Part shown: positions 1-9,045 of the stretch, piece after piece
Layout of the letters: every line of letters begins with the position of its first letter
Position numbering within the stretch: the stretch's first letter is position 1
DNA from: Eubacteriales bacterium
GTDB taxonomy: Bacteria; Bacillota_A; Clostridia; Christensenellales; Aristaeellaceae
Length of the DNA: 53,424 bases
Direction: 5' to 3'
Assembly (NCBI GenBank): GCA_029974035.1
Contig: JARKQG010000107.1
Span: 1 to 53,424, forward strand
The notes under the pieces: model-generated
The model's database searches: none
Told to the model about the DNA's origin: nothing
Seen by the model: the letters and a program-made list of their open reading frames with translations, nothing else
Position numbers and translations under genes: made by a program

Positions 1-2
1 TC

Positions 3-65
3 GCGCCGGAGGGAACCGCCGCGCCGGAGGGGACCGCCGCGCCGGAGGGAACCGCCGCACCGGAG
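3..65 (+). repeat. 18-bp tandem repeat coding for APEGTA units
   Basis: Three near-identical 18-bp units (GCGCCGGAGGGAACCGCC and a one-base variant) followed by a half unit lie in the reading frame of the first protein and encode Ala-Pro-Glu-Gly-Thr-Ala repeats. They form a low-complexity Pro/Ala linker. The array may continue beyond the left edge of the window. Confidence 0.9.
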
Positions 66-2057
66 AAGAGCGCTTCTCCGGACCCGGCCGCGTCCCCGGC
101 GGCCGCCGCCCTGCTGGGCGACGCGCAGGGGATTGCCGCCAAGTCGGCGGATCTGTTGTCGAAGCCCCTCAACGAAGGGGATGAAGACGCGGAGGCGGGC
201 GACGAGGACGAGGAAGGCGAGGAAGGGGCCGAAGGCGCCGCCGCCGCGGGATATACCGCCACGTTCATTGACTTTGACGGCTCGACGATCTTCACGACGA
301 CGGCGAAGGAGGGCAGCATTCCCTCCATGCCCGGGGGCTACCTGCAGGACAAGTCGCCCATCCGCAAGGTGGACGGCACCTGGAGCCGGTTTTCCGGCTG
401 GACCCCGGAGCCGTCGGAAATGACCCGTGACGCCACCTATATGGCGCAGTATGCGGGCCTGGGGAAGGAGCCGCAAACCACCTACAAGGACAGCTTTGAC
501 GGCGCGGATCTGGGCACGGATCAGGCCGCGGCGGAGACCGCCGCCAAAGCCCACGCGAACCTGGGTTACACCTTTTCCGGCTGGAAAGAGGAAGCCGTTC
601 TGAGCGATGCGGACGACCTTATGGTGACCGCCACCGCCCAGTACGCCGTGACATCCGTCGTCGCCGTGGTTCCGCGCTCGTTCCCGGCGGGCAAGCCCAA
701 GGGATCGATCACCATCGCGCTGCCCGTCTCCTACCAGTTGGGCAAGGAGGGCGACCCCGTGTACAGCGACGCGCTGGCCGAAAGCGGAAAGCGCGCCGAG
801 AAATACACCGGCAAGCAGACCCCCGCGGACTTCAACCAGTCGGCGCTCTCCGGCATGGGCGTCGAGGAAATGTACATTGAACTGGACGCCTTTGACGGAA
901 GCGATCCGGTGACCGCCGCCAGCCTGCCGCGGTCCTACGTGGTGAAGGGCGGCGAGAACCAAGGCTACGCGGCGTTTGACGGCATCACGATCAAAAGTTC
1001 CGCCACCAACGGCTTCTATACGCTGACGGGCGTGCTCTACTGGAAGATGCGCGGCGCCACCCTGACCAACAGCGTCCCCTTCTCCACCCAGATCCGGGTG
1101 ACGGGCGCGTCCTCCTCCTCCGGCGGCAGCAGCTACGGCGGCGGCAGCAGCACCTCCGGCAGCGAAAAGCCCCAGGCCAAGCTGGTGGTGGAGGCCATTA
1201 CCACCGATCCGCTCAGCCCCAAGGCGGGGGACAGCTTTGATGTCGTGCTGTCGCTGAAGAACACCTCCGCCGACCTCTACGTGCAGAACATCGAGCTGAC
1301 CTATACCTCCGAGGAGGACGCGCTGATGCCCGCCGGCGGCTCCAACAGCGTCTACATTGCCCGGATCGACAAGGGCGAATCCTACGAGCAGCGCCTGCCG
1401 GTCAAGGCCAGCCCGGAGCTTGCCAACGAGAACATCAAGGTCGATCTGGCCATGGACTACGAGGACAAGAAGCTGACCGCGCTGACCGCGACCCAGTCGG
1501 TGATGGTCAAGGTGGCCCAGGTGCAGCGCATCCAGCTGGACCAGCTGCAGCTGCCCGCCACCGCGCCCACCGCGGGCGACAGCGCGGAGCTGTCGCTGGG
1601 CATCTTCAACCTGGGCCGCACGGTGCTGTATAACGTGACCGCGAAGGTGGTTTCGGACAACCCCAACCTGGTGGCCGGGCAGTCCTTCTTCGGCGGCAAC
1701 ATGGACCCGGGCACCTCCAAGACCGCCGAGCTGGAGGCCATCCCCGTGGAGGCGGGCCAGTATAGCGGCTCCGTCCAGGTGACCTATGAAAACGCCATGG
1801 GCGAGGTCTTTACCGAAACCAGGCCCTTCAGCCTCAACGTCGCCGCGCTGGAGGAGATCGACTACGGCGAGGGGGATTACGACTACGATATGGAAACCCC
1901 CGCGCCCGAGGCGCCCTCGGCGGCCCAGATCATGCAGTATCTGCCGCCGTGGCTGTACGCCGCGGTGGGGCTGATCCTGCTCGTCGTGATCCTCGCCATC
2001 GCCATGTCGGCGCGCCGCCGCCGCAGGAGGATGTTCGAAGACGATGAGATGGATTGA
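3..2057 (+). CDS. Cell-surface protein with InlB-type and CARDB/S-layer-like repeats (5' partial)
   Basis: The frame is open from the left edge, with no good start seen before residue equivalents at base 156, so the gene is truncated here. In order it shows an Ala/Pro/Glu-rich linker; two beta-repeats ending in the FSGW and AQYA motifs of InlB/Flg_new-type repeats (about bases 250-650); a Ser/Gly linker (about 1110-1165); two immunoglobulin-like domains of the COG1361/CARDB kind (about 1180-1840); an acidic stretch; one transmembrane helix (about 1945-2000); and a short cytoplasmic tail with an arginine run. It is probably an exposed protein anchored by its C-terminal helix. The stop overlaps the start of the permease gene by 14 bases, so the two are translated together and may act together. 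The substrate or partner is unknown. Confidence 0.75.
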   Translation, partial: APEGTAAPEGTAAPEGTAAPEKSASPDPAASPAAAALLGDAQGIAAKSADLLSKPLNEGDEDAEAGDEDEEGEEGAEGAAAAGYTATFIDFDGSTIFTTTAKEGSIPSMPGGYLQDKSPIRKVDGTWSRFSGWTPEPSEMTRDATYMAQYAGLGKEPQTTYKDSFDGADLGTDQAAAETAAKAHANLGYTFSGWKEEAVLSDADDLMVTATAQYAVTSVVAVVPRSFPAGKPKGSITIALPVSYQLGKEGDPVYSDALAESGKRAEKYTGKQTPADFNQSALSGMGVEEMYIELDAFDGSDPVTAASLPRSYVVKGGENQGYAAFDGITIKSSATNGFYTLTGVLYWKMRGATLTNSVPFSTQIRVTGASSSSGGSSYGGGSSTSGSEKPQAKLVVEAITTDPLSPKAGDSFDVVLSLKNTSADLYVQNIELTYTSEEDALMPAGGSNSVYIARIDKGESYEQRLPVKASPELANENIKVDLAMDYEDKKLTALTATQSVMVKVAQVQRIQLDQLQLPATAPTAGDSAELSLGIFNLGRTVLYNVTAKVVSDNPNLVAGQSFFGGNMDPGTSKTAELEAIPVEAGQYSGSVQVTYENAMGEVFTETRPFSLNVAALEEIDYGEGDYDYDMETPAPEAPSAAQIMQYLPPWLYAAVGLILLVVILAIAMSARRRRRRMFEDDEMD

Positions 2058-3450
2058 CATCCTTTCCTCGGCGCTGCAAAACCTCCGGCGGCGCAAGCTG
2101 CGCAGCGCGCTGACCATGCTGGGCGTGGTCATCGGCACGGCCGCCATCGTGGTGACCATTTCGCTGGGCTACGGCGCGGAAAAGACGCAGATGGCGGCGC
2201 TGGAATCGGCCACCAACCTCAGGATGATCCAGGTGTACCCCAACTACGGTTATTCGGACACCGGCACATCCGCCAGCGGCCGGCGCATATCCACCATCAA
2301 CGACGGGGTGCTGCGCCAGATCCGGGCCATTAAAGGCGTCACCGCGGTGACGCCGGTGGTCAGCCTGTACTCGGGCATCAATTTCACCTTCAGCGTGGGC
2401 AAGCGGCAGAACCCCACCATGCTGATGGGCGTGCTGCCCAAGGACTTTGCGAAGATGGTGAAGCTCAAAAGCGGCCACTTCTTTTCGTCCACCACCTCGA
2501 CGGCGGAGTTCATCATGTCGGAGATCAGCATGCTGGACTTCCGCAATCCCGATGCGCCCGGCGAGTACGTGGACATATACACGCTGCTGATGGAGGGCAA
2601 GGCGCTGCCGCTTCCCCCGGTCAACTGGCTGAACGAGCGCTACACGCTGACCATGAGCTGGGAGATTATCGACGAGGACTCCGCCTCCACGGATGACGAG
2701 CCCATCATCAAGACGAAGGAGATCAAGGCCCGCATGGTGGGCATCCTGCCCGCCGACATCAACGACATGACCTATGGTTACGGCGCGGTGGTCAACCTGA
2801 ACTGGCTGAAAAAGCTCTACCGGGACAACAAGCAGCTCTTCAAGGACATGGGCGTGGACAGCATGGACAAGTACGACACCGTGTACGTGCTGGTGAATTC
2901 CGTGGACGATGTGCAGGACGTGTCCAAGGACCTGATGGAGCTGGGCGTGGGCTACTACAGCCCCATGGAATGGGTCAACACCATCCGCAAGCAGATTCAG
3001 ACCATGCAGGCGTTCCTGGGCTTCATCGGCGCGATTTCGCTGCTGGTGGCCGCGCTTTCGATCGCCAACACGATGATGATGTCCATCTACGAGCGCACCC
3101 GCGAGATTGGCGTGATGAAGGTGCTGGGCTGCAAGCTTGGCAACATCCGCGTGATGTTTCTCAGCGAGGCCGCCTACATCGGCGTGTTCGGCGGGGCGAT
3201 GGGCCTCATGGTCAGCTACCTGCTCAGCTACGCGCTCAACAATGTGGAGGCGCTGCAGCGGCTGGCGGGCAGCATCATGCAGTCCGGCGACATGTTTACC
3301 CAGGAGGGCGCGACGGTTTCGATCATTCCGTCGGCACTGGCGCTGGGCACTTGGCTTTTTGTGGTACTGATTTCCATCGGCTCCGGCTTTTATCCGGCGC
3401 AGCGCGCCACGCGGCTGTCGTCGCTGGCGGCGATCCGCAGCGCGGACTGA
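2044..3450 (+). CDS. MacB/FtsX-family ABC transporter permease
   Basis: This 468-residue protein has the MacB layout. An N-terminal cytoplasmic stretch (LRRRKLRSALTMLGVVIG) leads into TM1. A large extracytoplasmic MacB_PCD domain follows (about residues 45-310), then three C-terminal helices of the FtsX domain (about 325-460) containing the typical YERTREIGVMKVLGC motif. No ATPase is encoded in the window, so its partner probably lies upstream, to the left. The start overlaps the preceding surface-protein gene by 14 bases. MacB-type permeases couple cytoplasmic ATP hydrolysis to work on the outer face of the membrane (mechanotransmission), so the overlapping surface protein may be the extracytoplasmic partner, as adaptor proteins are for MacB. 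Substrate unknown. Confidence 0.9.
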   Translation: MRWIDILSSALQNLRRRKLRSALTMLGVVIGTAAIVVTISLGYGAEKTQMAALESATNLRMIQVYPNYGYSDTGTSASGRRISTINDGVLRQIRAIKGVTAVTPVVSLYSGINFTFSVGKRQNPTMLMGVLPKDFAKMVKLKSGHFFSSTTSTAEFIMSEISMLDFRNPDAPGEYVDIYTLLMEGKALPLPPVNWLNERYTLTMSWEIIDEDSASTDDEPIIKTKEIKARMVGILPADINDMTYGYGAVVNLNWLKKLYRDNKQLFKDMGVDSMDKYDTVYVLVNSVDDVQDVSKDLMELGVGYYSPMEWVNTIRKQIQTMQAFLGFIGAISLLVAALSIANTMMMSIYERTREIGVMKVLGCKLGNIRVMFLSEAAYIGVFGGAMGLMVSYLLSYALNNVEALQRLAGSIMQSGDMFTQEGATVSIIPSALALGTWLFVVLISIGSGFYPAQRATRLSSLAAIRSAD

Positions 3451-3568
3451 CGCGCCGGGGCGCGTCGGCCCTTCGGGGCTCTGCGCCCGCCAGAGCTGCG
3501 GCCAACGGGTTTGCATTTTGGATGGTTTCGGCATTGGATGGACATACTGTCACGCGAGAGGTGATGGT

Positions 3569-4198
3569 ATGTCCTTTGGTTTTATCCTGCTGATCGTGGT
3601 CGCCATTCTGGTGATGTTCGGCGTGGGCCAGCGCGCGCTGGACAGGCTCCGGCTCACCGACAAGCAGGCGATGCTGTTCGTGGCGCTGATCATCGTGGGC
3701 GGCATCCTTCCGGATATTCAGCTGACGCCGCTGTTCGCCTTCAATATCGGCGGCGCGCTGATCCCGCTGGCGCTCTCGGTGTACCTGATTGTCCGGGCGG
3801 ATACCGCCTGGGAGAAGTGGCGCGCGCTGATTGCCGCAGTGCTGGCGGGGGCGGCGGTATTCGCGCTGGGCCGCTTTCTGCCCGCGGAGCCGGAGCAGAC
3901 CCAGATTGACCCCAACTACCTGTACGGCATCGCGGCCGCCGTGGTGGCGTACGTGTTCGGCCGGTCCCGCCGCGCGTCCTTTGTGGCGGGCACGGTGGGC
4001 GTGATGCTGGCGGATACCGCGCAGGCGGTGATCAACTGGAGCCAGGGCATCGATCAGGCGCTGGTCCTGGGCGGCGCGGGCGCCTTTGACGCGGTGATCA
4101 TCGCGGGGGTGCTGGCGGTGCTCCTGGCCGAGCTCGTCGGAGAGCTGATCGAGCGCGCGATGCGCGGCGCGCGTACGGGGGAGGAGAGGGGAAAATGA
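3569..4198 (+). CDS. Small multipass membrane protein (DUF1614-like)
   Basis: The product is 209 residues. I chose the ATG at 3569 over an in-frame ATG at 3518 because GAGAGGTG lies six bases before it and the protein then begins directly with a membrane helix. About six hydrophobic segments are visible, with the motif FNIGGALIPLALSVYLI that I associate from memory with the DUF1614 family of Firmicutes. The function of that family is unknown. The stop overlaps the spoIIP start by four bases (ATGA), which suggests co-expression with a sporulation gene. The family name is a recollection, not a search result. Confidence 0.75.
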   Translation: MSFGFILLIVVAILVMFGVGQRALDRLRLTDKQAMLFVALIIVGGILPDIQLTPLFAFNIGGALIPLALSVYLIVRADTAWEKWRALIAAVLAGAAVFALGRFLPAEPEQTQIDPNYLYGIAAAVVAYVFGRSRRASFVAGTVGVMLADTAQAVINWSQGIDQALVLGGAGAFDAVIIAGVLAVLLAELVGELIERAMRGARTGEERGK

Positions 4199-5346
4199 AA
4201 CGGCTGACCGCTCTGGGGCTGATCCTTTTGGTTTTGATGCCCGTTCCGGTCCTGGCGGAGGAATACGAGTACCAGGACGACGTGGTGTACCGCATCTACG
4301 ACGAGGGCGGCGCGTACCTGACCTCCTACGCCGGCAAGGTGTACGCGGACGACGAATACATCGCTTCGGACGACAGGCTCTTTATCGTGACCGCCGTGGA
4401 CGACGCCATGCTGACCGCCACCGCCAGTTATGTGGGCGTTGAAACGTACGAGGCGCGCATCGAAACCCAGTCGGTGTTTTCGGGCGCCGCCGCGGCCGCG
4501 GCGAGCCCCGCCGCATCGCCGGAAGCGCAGACATCCCCCTCCGCTTCCGGCGAGGGCAAGAAGGTTGTGGCCATGTACTCCACCCACACGGACGAATCCT
4601 ACGAGCCATCCGACGGGACATCCTCCAAGACGAAGGGCGCGGGCATCCTGGACGTGGGCAACGCGCTCAAGGAAAACCTCGAAAAGCTGGGCGTTCAGGT
4701 GGTGTACGACGAAACCAGCCACCTGCCCCACGACGCCGGGGCCTACCGCAGATCCCGCCAGACCGCCGAGGAGCTTCTGAAAAAGCAGCCCGACGCGCTG
4801 ATTGACATCCACCGGGACGGCATTCCGGACCCCGGAGAGTACAACGACACCATCGACGGCGAGCAGATGACCAAGGTGCGGCTGGAGGTGGGCCGGTCCA
4901 ACCCCAACGCGGACGCCAACCGCAGCTTTGCCAAACAGATCAAGGCCACCGCCGACAAGATGTATCCGGGGCTGGTCAAGGACATCTTCATCGGCAAGGG
5001 CAATTACAACCAGGAGCTCTATCCGCAGTCGGTGCTGCTGGAGTTCGGCACCCACTCCACCAGCAAGGAGCGGGCGGTCCGGTCCACCGAGCCGATGGCG
5101 AAAGTCCTGGACCAGGTGCTGTTCGGCGGCACGGCAAAAGCGGAAGAAAATGTACAGCAAGGGAACAAATCCGCCGGGAAAGGCGTCTTATGGTTGGTGG
5201 GCGGCTTTATTGTCGCCGGGATTCTCTATGCGCTGGCCGCAACCGGGACTTTTTCCGGCATAAAGCGCAGGCTTGCCCGCGGCGCCAGCGAGGTGACGGG
5301 CGGCACCATCGGGCGCAAGCCCGACGATCCCAAGGACCCCAAATAA
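4195..5346 (+). CDS. spoIIP: Stage II sporulation protein P-type amidase
   Basis: SpoIIP is an N-acetylmuramoyl-L-alanine amidase and endopeptidase that thins septal peptidoglycan during engulfment. This 383-residue protein has a signal peptide (residues 1-21), a short beta domain, and an Ala/Ser/Pro linker (about 96-120). The amidase domain (about 123-310) contains STHTDESY (H131, E134), DIHRDG (H206) and LLEFGTHSTSKE, which are the metal and catalytic motifs of the family. It is odd in ending with a transmembrane helix (about 325-345) and a short basic tail, whereas classical SpoIIP has its anchor at the N terminus. The start overlaps the upstream gene by four bases. No SpoIIM or SpoIID is nearby. 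Confidence 0.88.
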   Translation: MKRLTALGLILLVLMPVPVLAEEYEYQDDVVYRIYDEGGAYLTSYAGKVYADDEYIASDDRLFIVTAVDDAMLTATASYVGVETYEARIETQSVFSGAAAAAASPAASPEAQTSPSASGEGKKVVAMYSTHTDESYEPSDGTSSKTKGAGILDVGNALKENLEKLGVQVVYDETSHLPHDAGAYRRSRQTAEELLKKQPDALIDIHRDGIPDPGEYNDTIDGEQMTKVRLEVGRSNPNADANRSFAKQIKATADKMYPGLVKDIFIGKGNYNQELYPQSVLLEFGTHSTSKERAVRSTEPMAKVLDQVLFGGTAKAEENVQQGNKSAGKGVLWLVGGFIVAGILYALAATGTFSGIKRRLARGASEVTGGTIGRKPDDPKDPK

Positions 5347-5405
5347 AACATGACGGTTGCGTAATAGTTTTGTAACCGTATGGATGCACAAGCGGGGATT
5401 TGCTG

Positions 5406-5414
5406 TGGTACAAT
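5406..5414 (+). promoter_or_regulatory. Extended -10 promoter element for the SH3-domain gene
   Basis: TGGTACAAT forms an extended -10 element 48 bases before the ATG at 5463. No convincing -35 is present at the usual distance. A GGAAGAGAGGGG ribosome binding region follows just before the start. Confidence 0.45.
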
Positions 5415-5462
5415 GGTGCGTAGCGGACGAATGGTACGACCGGGCGGAAGAGAGGGGATCGC

Positions 5463-5954
5463 ATGAAAATCCGCAAGAGTGTGCTTTGGTTGGTTTGCCT
5501 GGCGCTGGTCGCGTCTTTGACGCTCGCGCCGCTGAATGCGCTGGCCGCGAAGGGCAGGATATATAAGTCGACCGCGAGCGGCGTTCGCATCCGCGAAAAG
5601 CCGAAGTCCGGCTCCGAGATCATCGGCAAGCTCAAGAAGGGTGAGAAGGTCATCCATCTGAGCACCAAGAACAACTGGTGGCGCATCAAGACGTCCAGCG
5701 GCAAGACCGGATACGTATTCCCCTCGAACCTCAAGTACTACCGTACCTACGACGTGGGCAAGATCTACCGGGCCAGCGCCTCCAAGGGCATCAAGGTCTA
5801 CAAAAAGGCCACCACGAAGGCCAGCGTCAAGGGCACGCTGACGCGCAAGTACAGCGTGGTGCTGCTGGCCAAGTCGGGCAACTGGGGCCTGATCCGGGTG
5901 ATCAAAAACGGCAAGGTGGGCTACGTACCGCTGAAGAATCTGACCGCCGCATAA
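5463..5954 (+). CDS. Secreted SH3-domain protein
   Basis: This 163-residue protein has a signal peptide of about 29 residues ending in ALA, followed by two bacterial SH3 domains (about 35-95 and 98-160). The first carries the standard GVRIREKPKSGSEIIGKL and TSSGKTGYVFPS patterns. Such domains bind cell-wall peptides or other proteins, and no enzyme domain accompanies them here. The mature protein is strongly basic, which fits binding to the anionic wall. It is flanked by its own -10 element and a strong hairpin terminator, so it is probably monocistronic. Confidence 0.85.
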   Translation: MKIRKSVLWLVCLALVASLTLAPLNALAAKGRIYKSTASGVRIREKPKSGSEIIGKLKKGEKVIHLSTKNNWWRIKTSSGKTGYVFPSNLKYYRTYDVGKIYRASASKGIKVYKKATTKASVKGTLTRKYSVVLLAKSGNWGLIRVIKNGKVGYVPLKNLTAA

Positions 5955-5970
5955 GCTGTGTTTCGTTAAT

Positions 5971-6010
5971 AATGGCGGCCTCCGCGCCCATGGGCGCGGA
6001 GGCCGCCATT
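5971..6010. terminator. Perfect 40-base inverted repeat, terminator hairpin
   Basis: AATGGCGGCCTCCGCGCCCA is followed at once by its exact reverse complement, giving a 20-bp perfect stem with only the innermost bases left as a loop. A T-rich stretch (CCCTTTTCTGTTTG) follows at 6022-6037. It separates the SH3 gene from ugd and could also block antisense transcription. Confidence 0.8.
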
Positions 6011-6033
6011 GCATTGGGCGCGCCCTTTTCTGT

Positions 6034-6062
6034 TTGTAATCCTCGCGGAAGAATGCTATAAT
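6034..6062 (+). promoter_or_regulatory. SigA-type promoter of ugd
   Basis: TTGTAA (6034-6039), a 17-base spacer and TATAAT (6057-6062) with an extended TGC just before it. The start codon is at 6107, giving a leader of about 38 bases. Confidence 0.8.
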
Positions 6063-6106
6063 AACTCCGTCGATGCGGAAATACTTCCGAGAAATGGAGA
6101 GGGCGC

Positions 6107-7435
6107 ATGAAGGCTTACAACATCGCGGTGGCGGGAACGGGGTACGTGGGGCTGGTGGCGGGCGTATGCTTTGCGCACGTGGGGCACCGCGTCACCTGCG
6201 TGGACGTGGACGAGGCGAAGGTTGCGCGAATGCGCGCGGGCGAGTCGCCCATCTATGAGGAGGGCCTTGAGGAACTGATGCGCGAGACGATCGCCGCCGG
6301 GCGCATCCGTTTCACCACCGATTTCCAGGCGGCCTACCGCGAGGCGGACGCCATCTTCATCGGTGTGGGCACCCCCGAGCAGCCGGACGGTTCGGCCAAC
6401 CTCACCCACATCGCCACCGTCGCGCGCCAGATCGCCGAGAGCGTGGAGAAGGACTGCCTGGTGGTGGTCAAGTCCACGGTGCCGGTGGGCACCAACGACA
6501 AGGTGGAGCAGTTCATCCACGATTTTCTGGCCCACGACGTCCGCGTGGAAGTGGCGTCGAATCCGGAATTTCTGGCCCAGGGCACGGCGGTGCGCGACAC
6601 GCTCGAGGCGCAGCGCATCATCATCGGCACGAAGAGCGAGGCCGCGGAGCGGACGATGCGGGAGATCTACGAGCCCTTCGGGCTTCCGATCGTATCGGTG
6701 GGCCGCCGCAGCGCCGAGATGATCAAGTACGCCTCCAGCGACTTTCTGGCGCTGAAGATCTCCTACATCAACGACGTCGCCAACCTGTGCGAGCTGGTGG
6801 GGGCGGTCATCACCGAGGTCGCCCGCGGCATGAGCTACGACGAGCGCATCGGCAAGCGCTTTCTGATCGCGGGCGTCGGCTACGGCGGCAGCTGCTTCCC
6901 CAAGGACACCCAGGCGCTGCGCTTTCTGGCCCGGCAGTGCGGCTACCGGCTTCGCACCGTGGATGCGGCGGTGGAGGTCAACGAGGCGCAGAAGACCGTG
7001 CTGTTTGAAAAGGCGTGCCGCAGGCTCATCACCTTTGATCACCTGAAGGTGGCGGTGCTGGGCGTGGCGTTCAAGGCCGGCACCGACGATCTCCGGGAGG
7101 CGCCCTCCATCGACAACGTGCAGAAGCTTCTGGACGCCGGCGCGATCATCCACTTTTTCGATCCCGCCGCGGCCGCCGCCTTTGAGCGCCGGTTCCCGGG
7201 CAGGGTGTTTGCGGAGCGGACGCCCGAGGACGCGCTCTCCGGCGCCAACGTGTGCTTTGCGTTCACCGAATGGCCGGAGGTCCGCGCCCTTGCGCCGGAG
7301 ATCTTCCGGCGCCGGATGCGCACGCCGCTGGTCTACGACGGGCGCAACCTCTTTGACCCGGCGCGCATGGCCGCCGCCGGCGTCGAGTACTACTGTGTGG
7401 GCCGGTCGGGCGTCGCCCCGGCCGGAAGAAAATGA
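6107..7435 (+). CDS. ugd: UDP-glucose 6-dehydrogenase
   Basis: The enzyme oxidises UDP-glucose to UDP-glucuronate with two NAD+, supplying uronic acids for teichuronic acid or capsule. The 442-residue length is typical. The N-terminal Rossmann motif is GTGYVGLVAG. SNPEFLAQGTAVRD marks the substrate loop, and GVGYGGSCFPKDT carries the catalytic cysteine (C263). The C-terminal UDP-binding domain has VLGVAFKAGTDDLREAPS. GGAGAGG precedes the ATG. The gene has its own promoter and sits alone, without glycosyltransferases nearby. A UDP-N-acetylmannosamine or GDP-mannose dehydrogenase is possible but less likely given the motif set. Confidence 0.92.
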   Translation: MKAYNIAVAGTGYVGLVAGVCFAHVGHRVTCVDVDEAKVARMRAGESPIYEEGLEELMRETIAAGRIRFTTDFQAAYREADAIFIGVGTPEQPDGSANLTHIATVARQIAESVEKDCLVVVKSTVPVGTNDKVEQFIHDFLAHDVRVEVASNPEFLAQGTAVRDTLEAQRIIIGTKSEAAERTMREIYEPFGLPIVSVGRRSAEMIKYASSDFLALKISYINDVANLCELVGAVITEVARGMSYDERIGKRFLIAGVGYGGSCFPKDTQALRFLARQCGYRLRTVDAAVEVNEAQKTVLFEKACRRLITFDHLKVAVLGVAFKAGTDDLREAPSIDNVQKLLDAGAIIHFFDPAAAAAFERRFPGRVFAERTPEDALSGANVCFAFTEWPEVRALAPEIFRRRMRTPLVYDGRNLFDPARMAAAGVEYYCVGRSGVAPAGRK

Positions 7436-7500
7436 ACCAAGCGGCGCGCGCGCGCGTCAGATAGAGTAAATCCTGCCATCATCGGCTGGGAAACGGAGGG

Positions 7501-9045
7501 ATGAGGGTGCTCGCAGCCGTCAATACGGGTTTGAAGGCTTTTTTCCTGTCCGGCGGGATCAACCTGATTCTCTACGTCCTGCTGGCGTCGGTTTTTCTGT
7601 ACGGCCTGATCCGCGCCATCGCGCCGCTTTCCGGCACGCGGCAGGCGCTGGGCCGCGGCGTGCGGTCCCTGAAAAAGGGCGACAAGGCTCGCAGGTCCTG
7701 GCGGGAGGAGAGCTTTCTCGGTCCCGCCTTCGAGGCCCGCTGGAGCGCGTTTCTGAAAAACCAGGTGTTTCTGGAGGAGCACTTCGGCGGCTCTGCCCAG
7801 GTGGAGGATTATATCGGCGAGGACGATGCCTGCCCGCCGGGGGCGGTGGCGCTGGCCGAGTCCATTCCGGGAATCATGATGTCGCTGGGCTTTCTGGGCA
7901 CGCTGATCGGCCTCTGGCAGGGGTTGCCCGGCGCGTCCGATATGGACCAGATGCTCTCCGCCGTCCGCGGCGCCCTGGCGCCCGCCATTACGGGCGCGGC
8001 GCTGGCGGTGCTGTTTTCGGTGGTCTTCCGCGCGTCGATGAGCGGCGTCCAGAGCGCCCTCGCCGCTTTCTACGACGCGCTGGCGCGCCACGCGCTGACG
8101 CCGCAGGTGGACCCCGCCGCCCAGACGGCGCTCGCCCAAAGGGAGCAGGCCAACCGCATCCAGCTGCTGGCGGACGACATTTCCGGCAAGCTGGCCGACC
8201 GCTTTGCGGCGGCGATGGCCAGGGCCGTGGAGCCGATGACGGACGAAATGCAGCGGTTCACCCAGTCCGCCTCGCGGGAGCAGGTGCGCGGCGTGGACGC
8301 GCTGGTCAGCCGCTTTGTGGGCCTTCTGGATGAGCGCATGGGCGGGGGCATGGAAAAACTGGCCCAGACCATCGACGGCCTGACAAAGAACCACCAGCAG
8401 ATTCAGGATGACCTCAGGCGCGCCGCCGACGGCATGGCGCGGGTATCCCGGGATATGTCCGAGGCGCAGCGCGCTTCGGAGGAGATGGTGGAAAAGTTTG
8501 ACGGCTACCTGACCCGGCTGGGCGGCGCCCAGGCGATGGTGGAGGAGGGCTACGCCCGCATTGCCGCCAACGTGGAGCACCTGGAGATCGTCGCGCGGCA
8601 GCAGAACAACTACCTGCTGTCGGTGGGCAAGTTGCAGACCGAGTGGTCCCGGGCGATGACCGGCTTCCAGGCCGCGGCGGACCAGTTCGCCAAGGTTTCC
8701 ACCGACAATACCCTCTCCGCCAGCCAGGCCATGAACCGGGCCGCGGAGGAACTGAAAAAGTCCGGCGAGGCGCTGACGCAGGCGCACCAGGCGCTGTCCG
8801 CGGGCGTGGCGCGGGACCTGGATAAGGCCTACGGCGCCTTCTTTCAGAATGCCGGCAAGGCCACGGATCAGCTCAACTGGCTGATGGAGAACATCAAGGC
8901 CACGCTGGCCCGGCTGCCGGATCTGCTGGATGACACCGCCGCCATCTACGCGGGGCAGGCCGACCGGCTCACCGAGGCGCTGCGCCTGGCGCAGGCCGCG
9001 CTGGAGGACGCCGTTGACCGCATCGGCGCCTACGGAGGGCGATGA
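7501..9045 (+). CDS. MotA/TolQ/ExbB-like membrane protein with long cytoplasmic tail (ZorA-like)
   Basis: This 514-residue protein has three membrane helices. TM1 is at about 17-40. TM2 (about 118-142) is in ESIPGIMMSLGFLGTLIGLW and TM3 (about 159-181) in APAITGAALAVLFSVVF, patterns typical of ion-channel stator subunits of the MotA/TolQ/ExbB family. The remaining 330 residues are helical and mostly coiled coil, as in ZorA of Zorya and related tailed stators. Its stop overlaps the start of an OmpA-domain partner by four bases, so the two form a stator-like pair. No flagellar genes, TonB, ZorC, ZorD or ZorE are present. GGAGGG precedes the ATG. The overall role is unknown. Confidence 0.75.
   Translation: MRVLAAVNTGLKAFFLSGGINLILYVLLASVFLYGLIRAIAPLSGTRQALGRGVRSLKKGDKARRSWREESFLGPAFEARWSAFLKNQVFLEEHFGGSAQVEDYIGEDDACPPGAVALAESIPGIMMSLGFLGTLIGLWQGLPGASDMDQMLSAVRGALAPAITGAALAVLFSVVFRASMSGVQSALAAFYDALARHALTPQVDPAAQTALAQREQANRIQLLADDISGKLADRFAAAMARAVEPMTDEMQRFTQSASREQVRGVDALVSRFVGLLDERMGGGMEKLAQTIDGLTKNHQQIQDDLRRAADGMARVSRDMSEAQRASEEMVEKFDGYLTRLGGAQAMVEEGYARIAANVEHLEIVARQQNNYLLSVGKLQTEWSRAMTGFQAAADQFAKVSTDNTLSASQAMNRAAEELKKSGEALTQAHQALSAGVARDLDKAYGAFFQNAGKATDQLNWLMENIKATLARLPDLLDDTAAIYAGQADRLTEALRLAQAALEDAVDRIGAYGGR

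Noticed and set aside
3..65. Short CRISPR-like array at the left edge
   Set aside because: The units are directly adjacent without spacers and encode protein repeats in frame.
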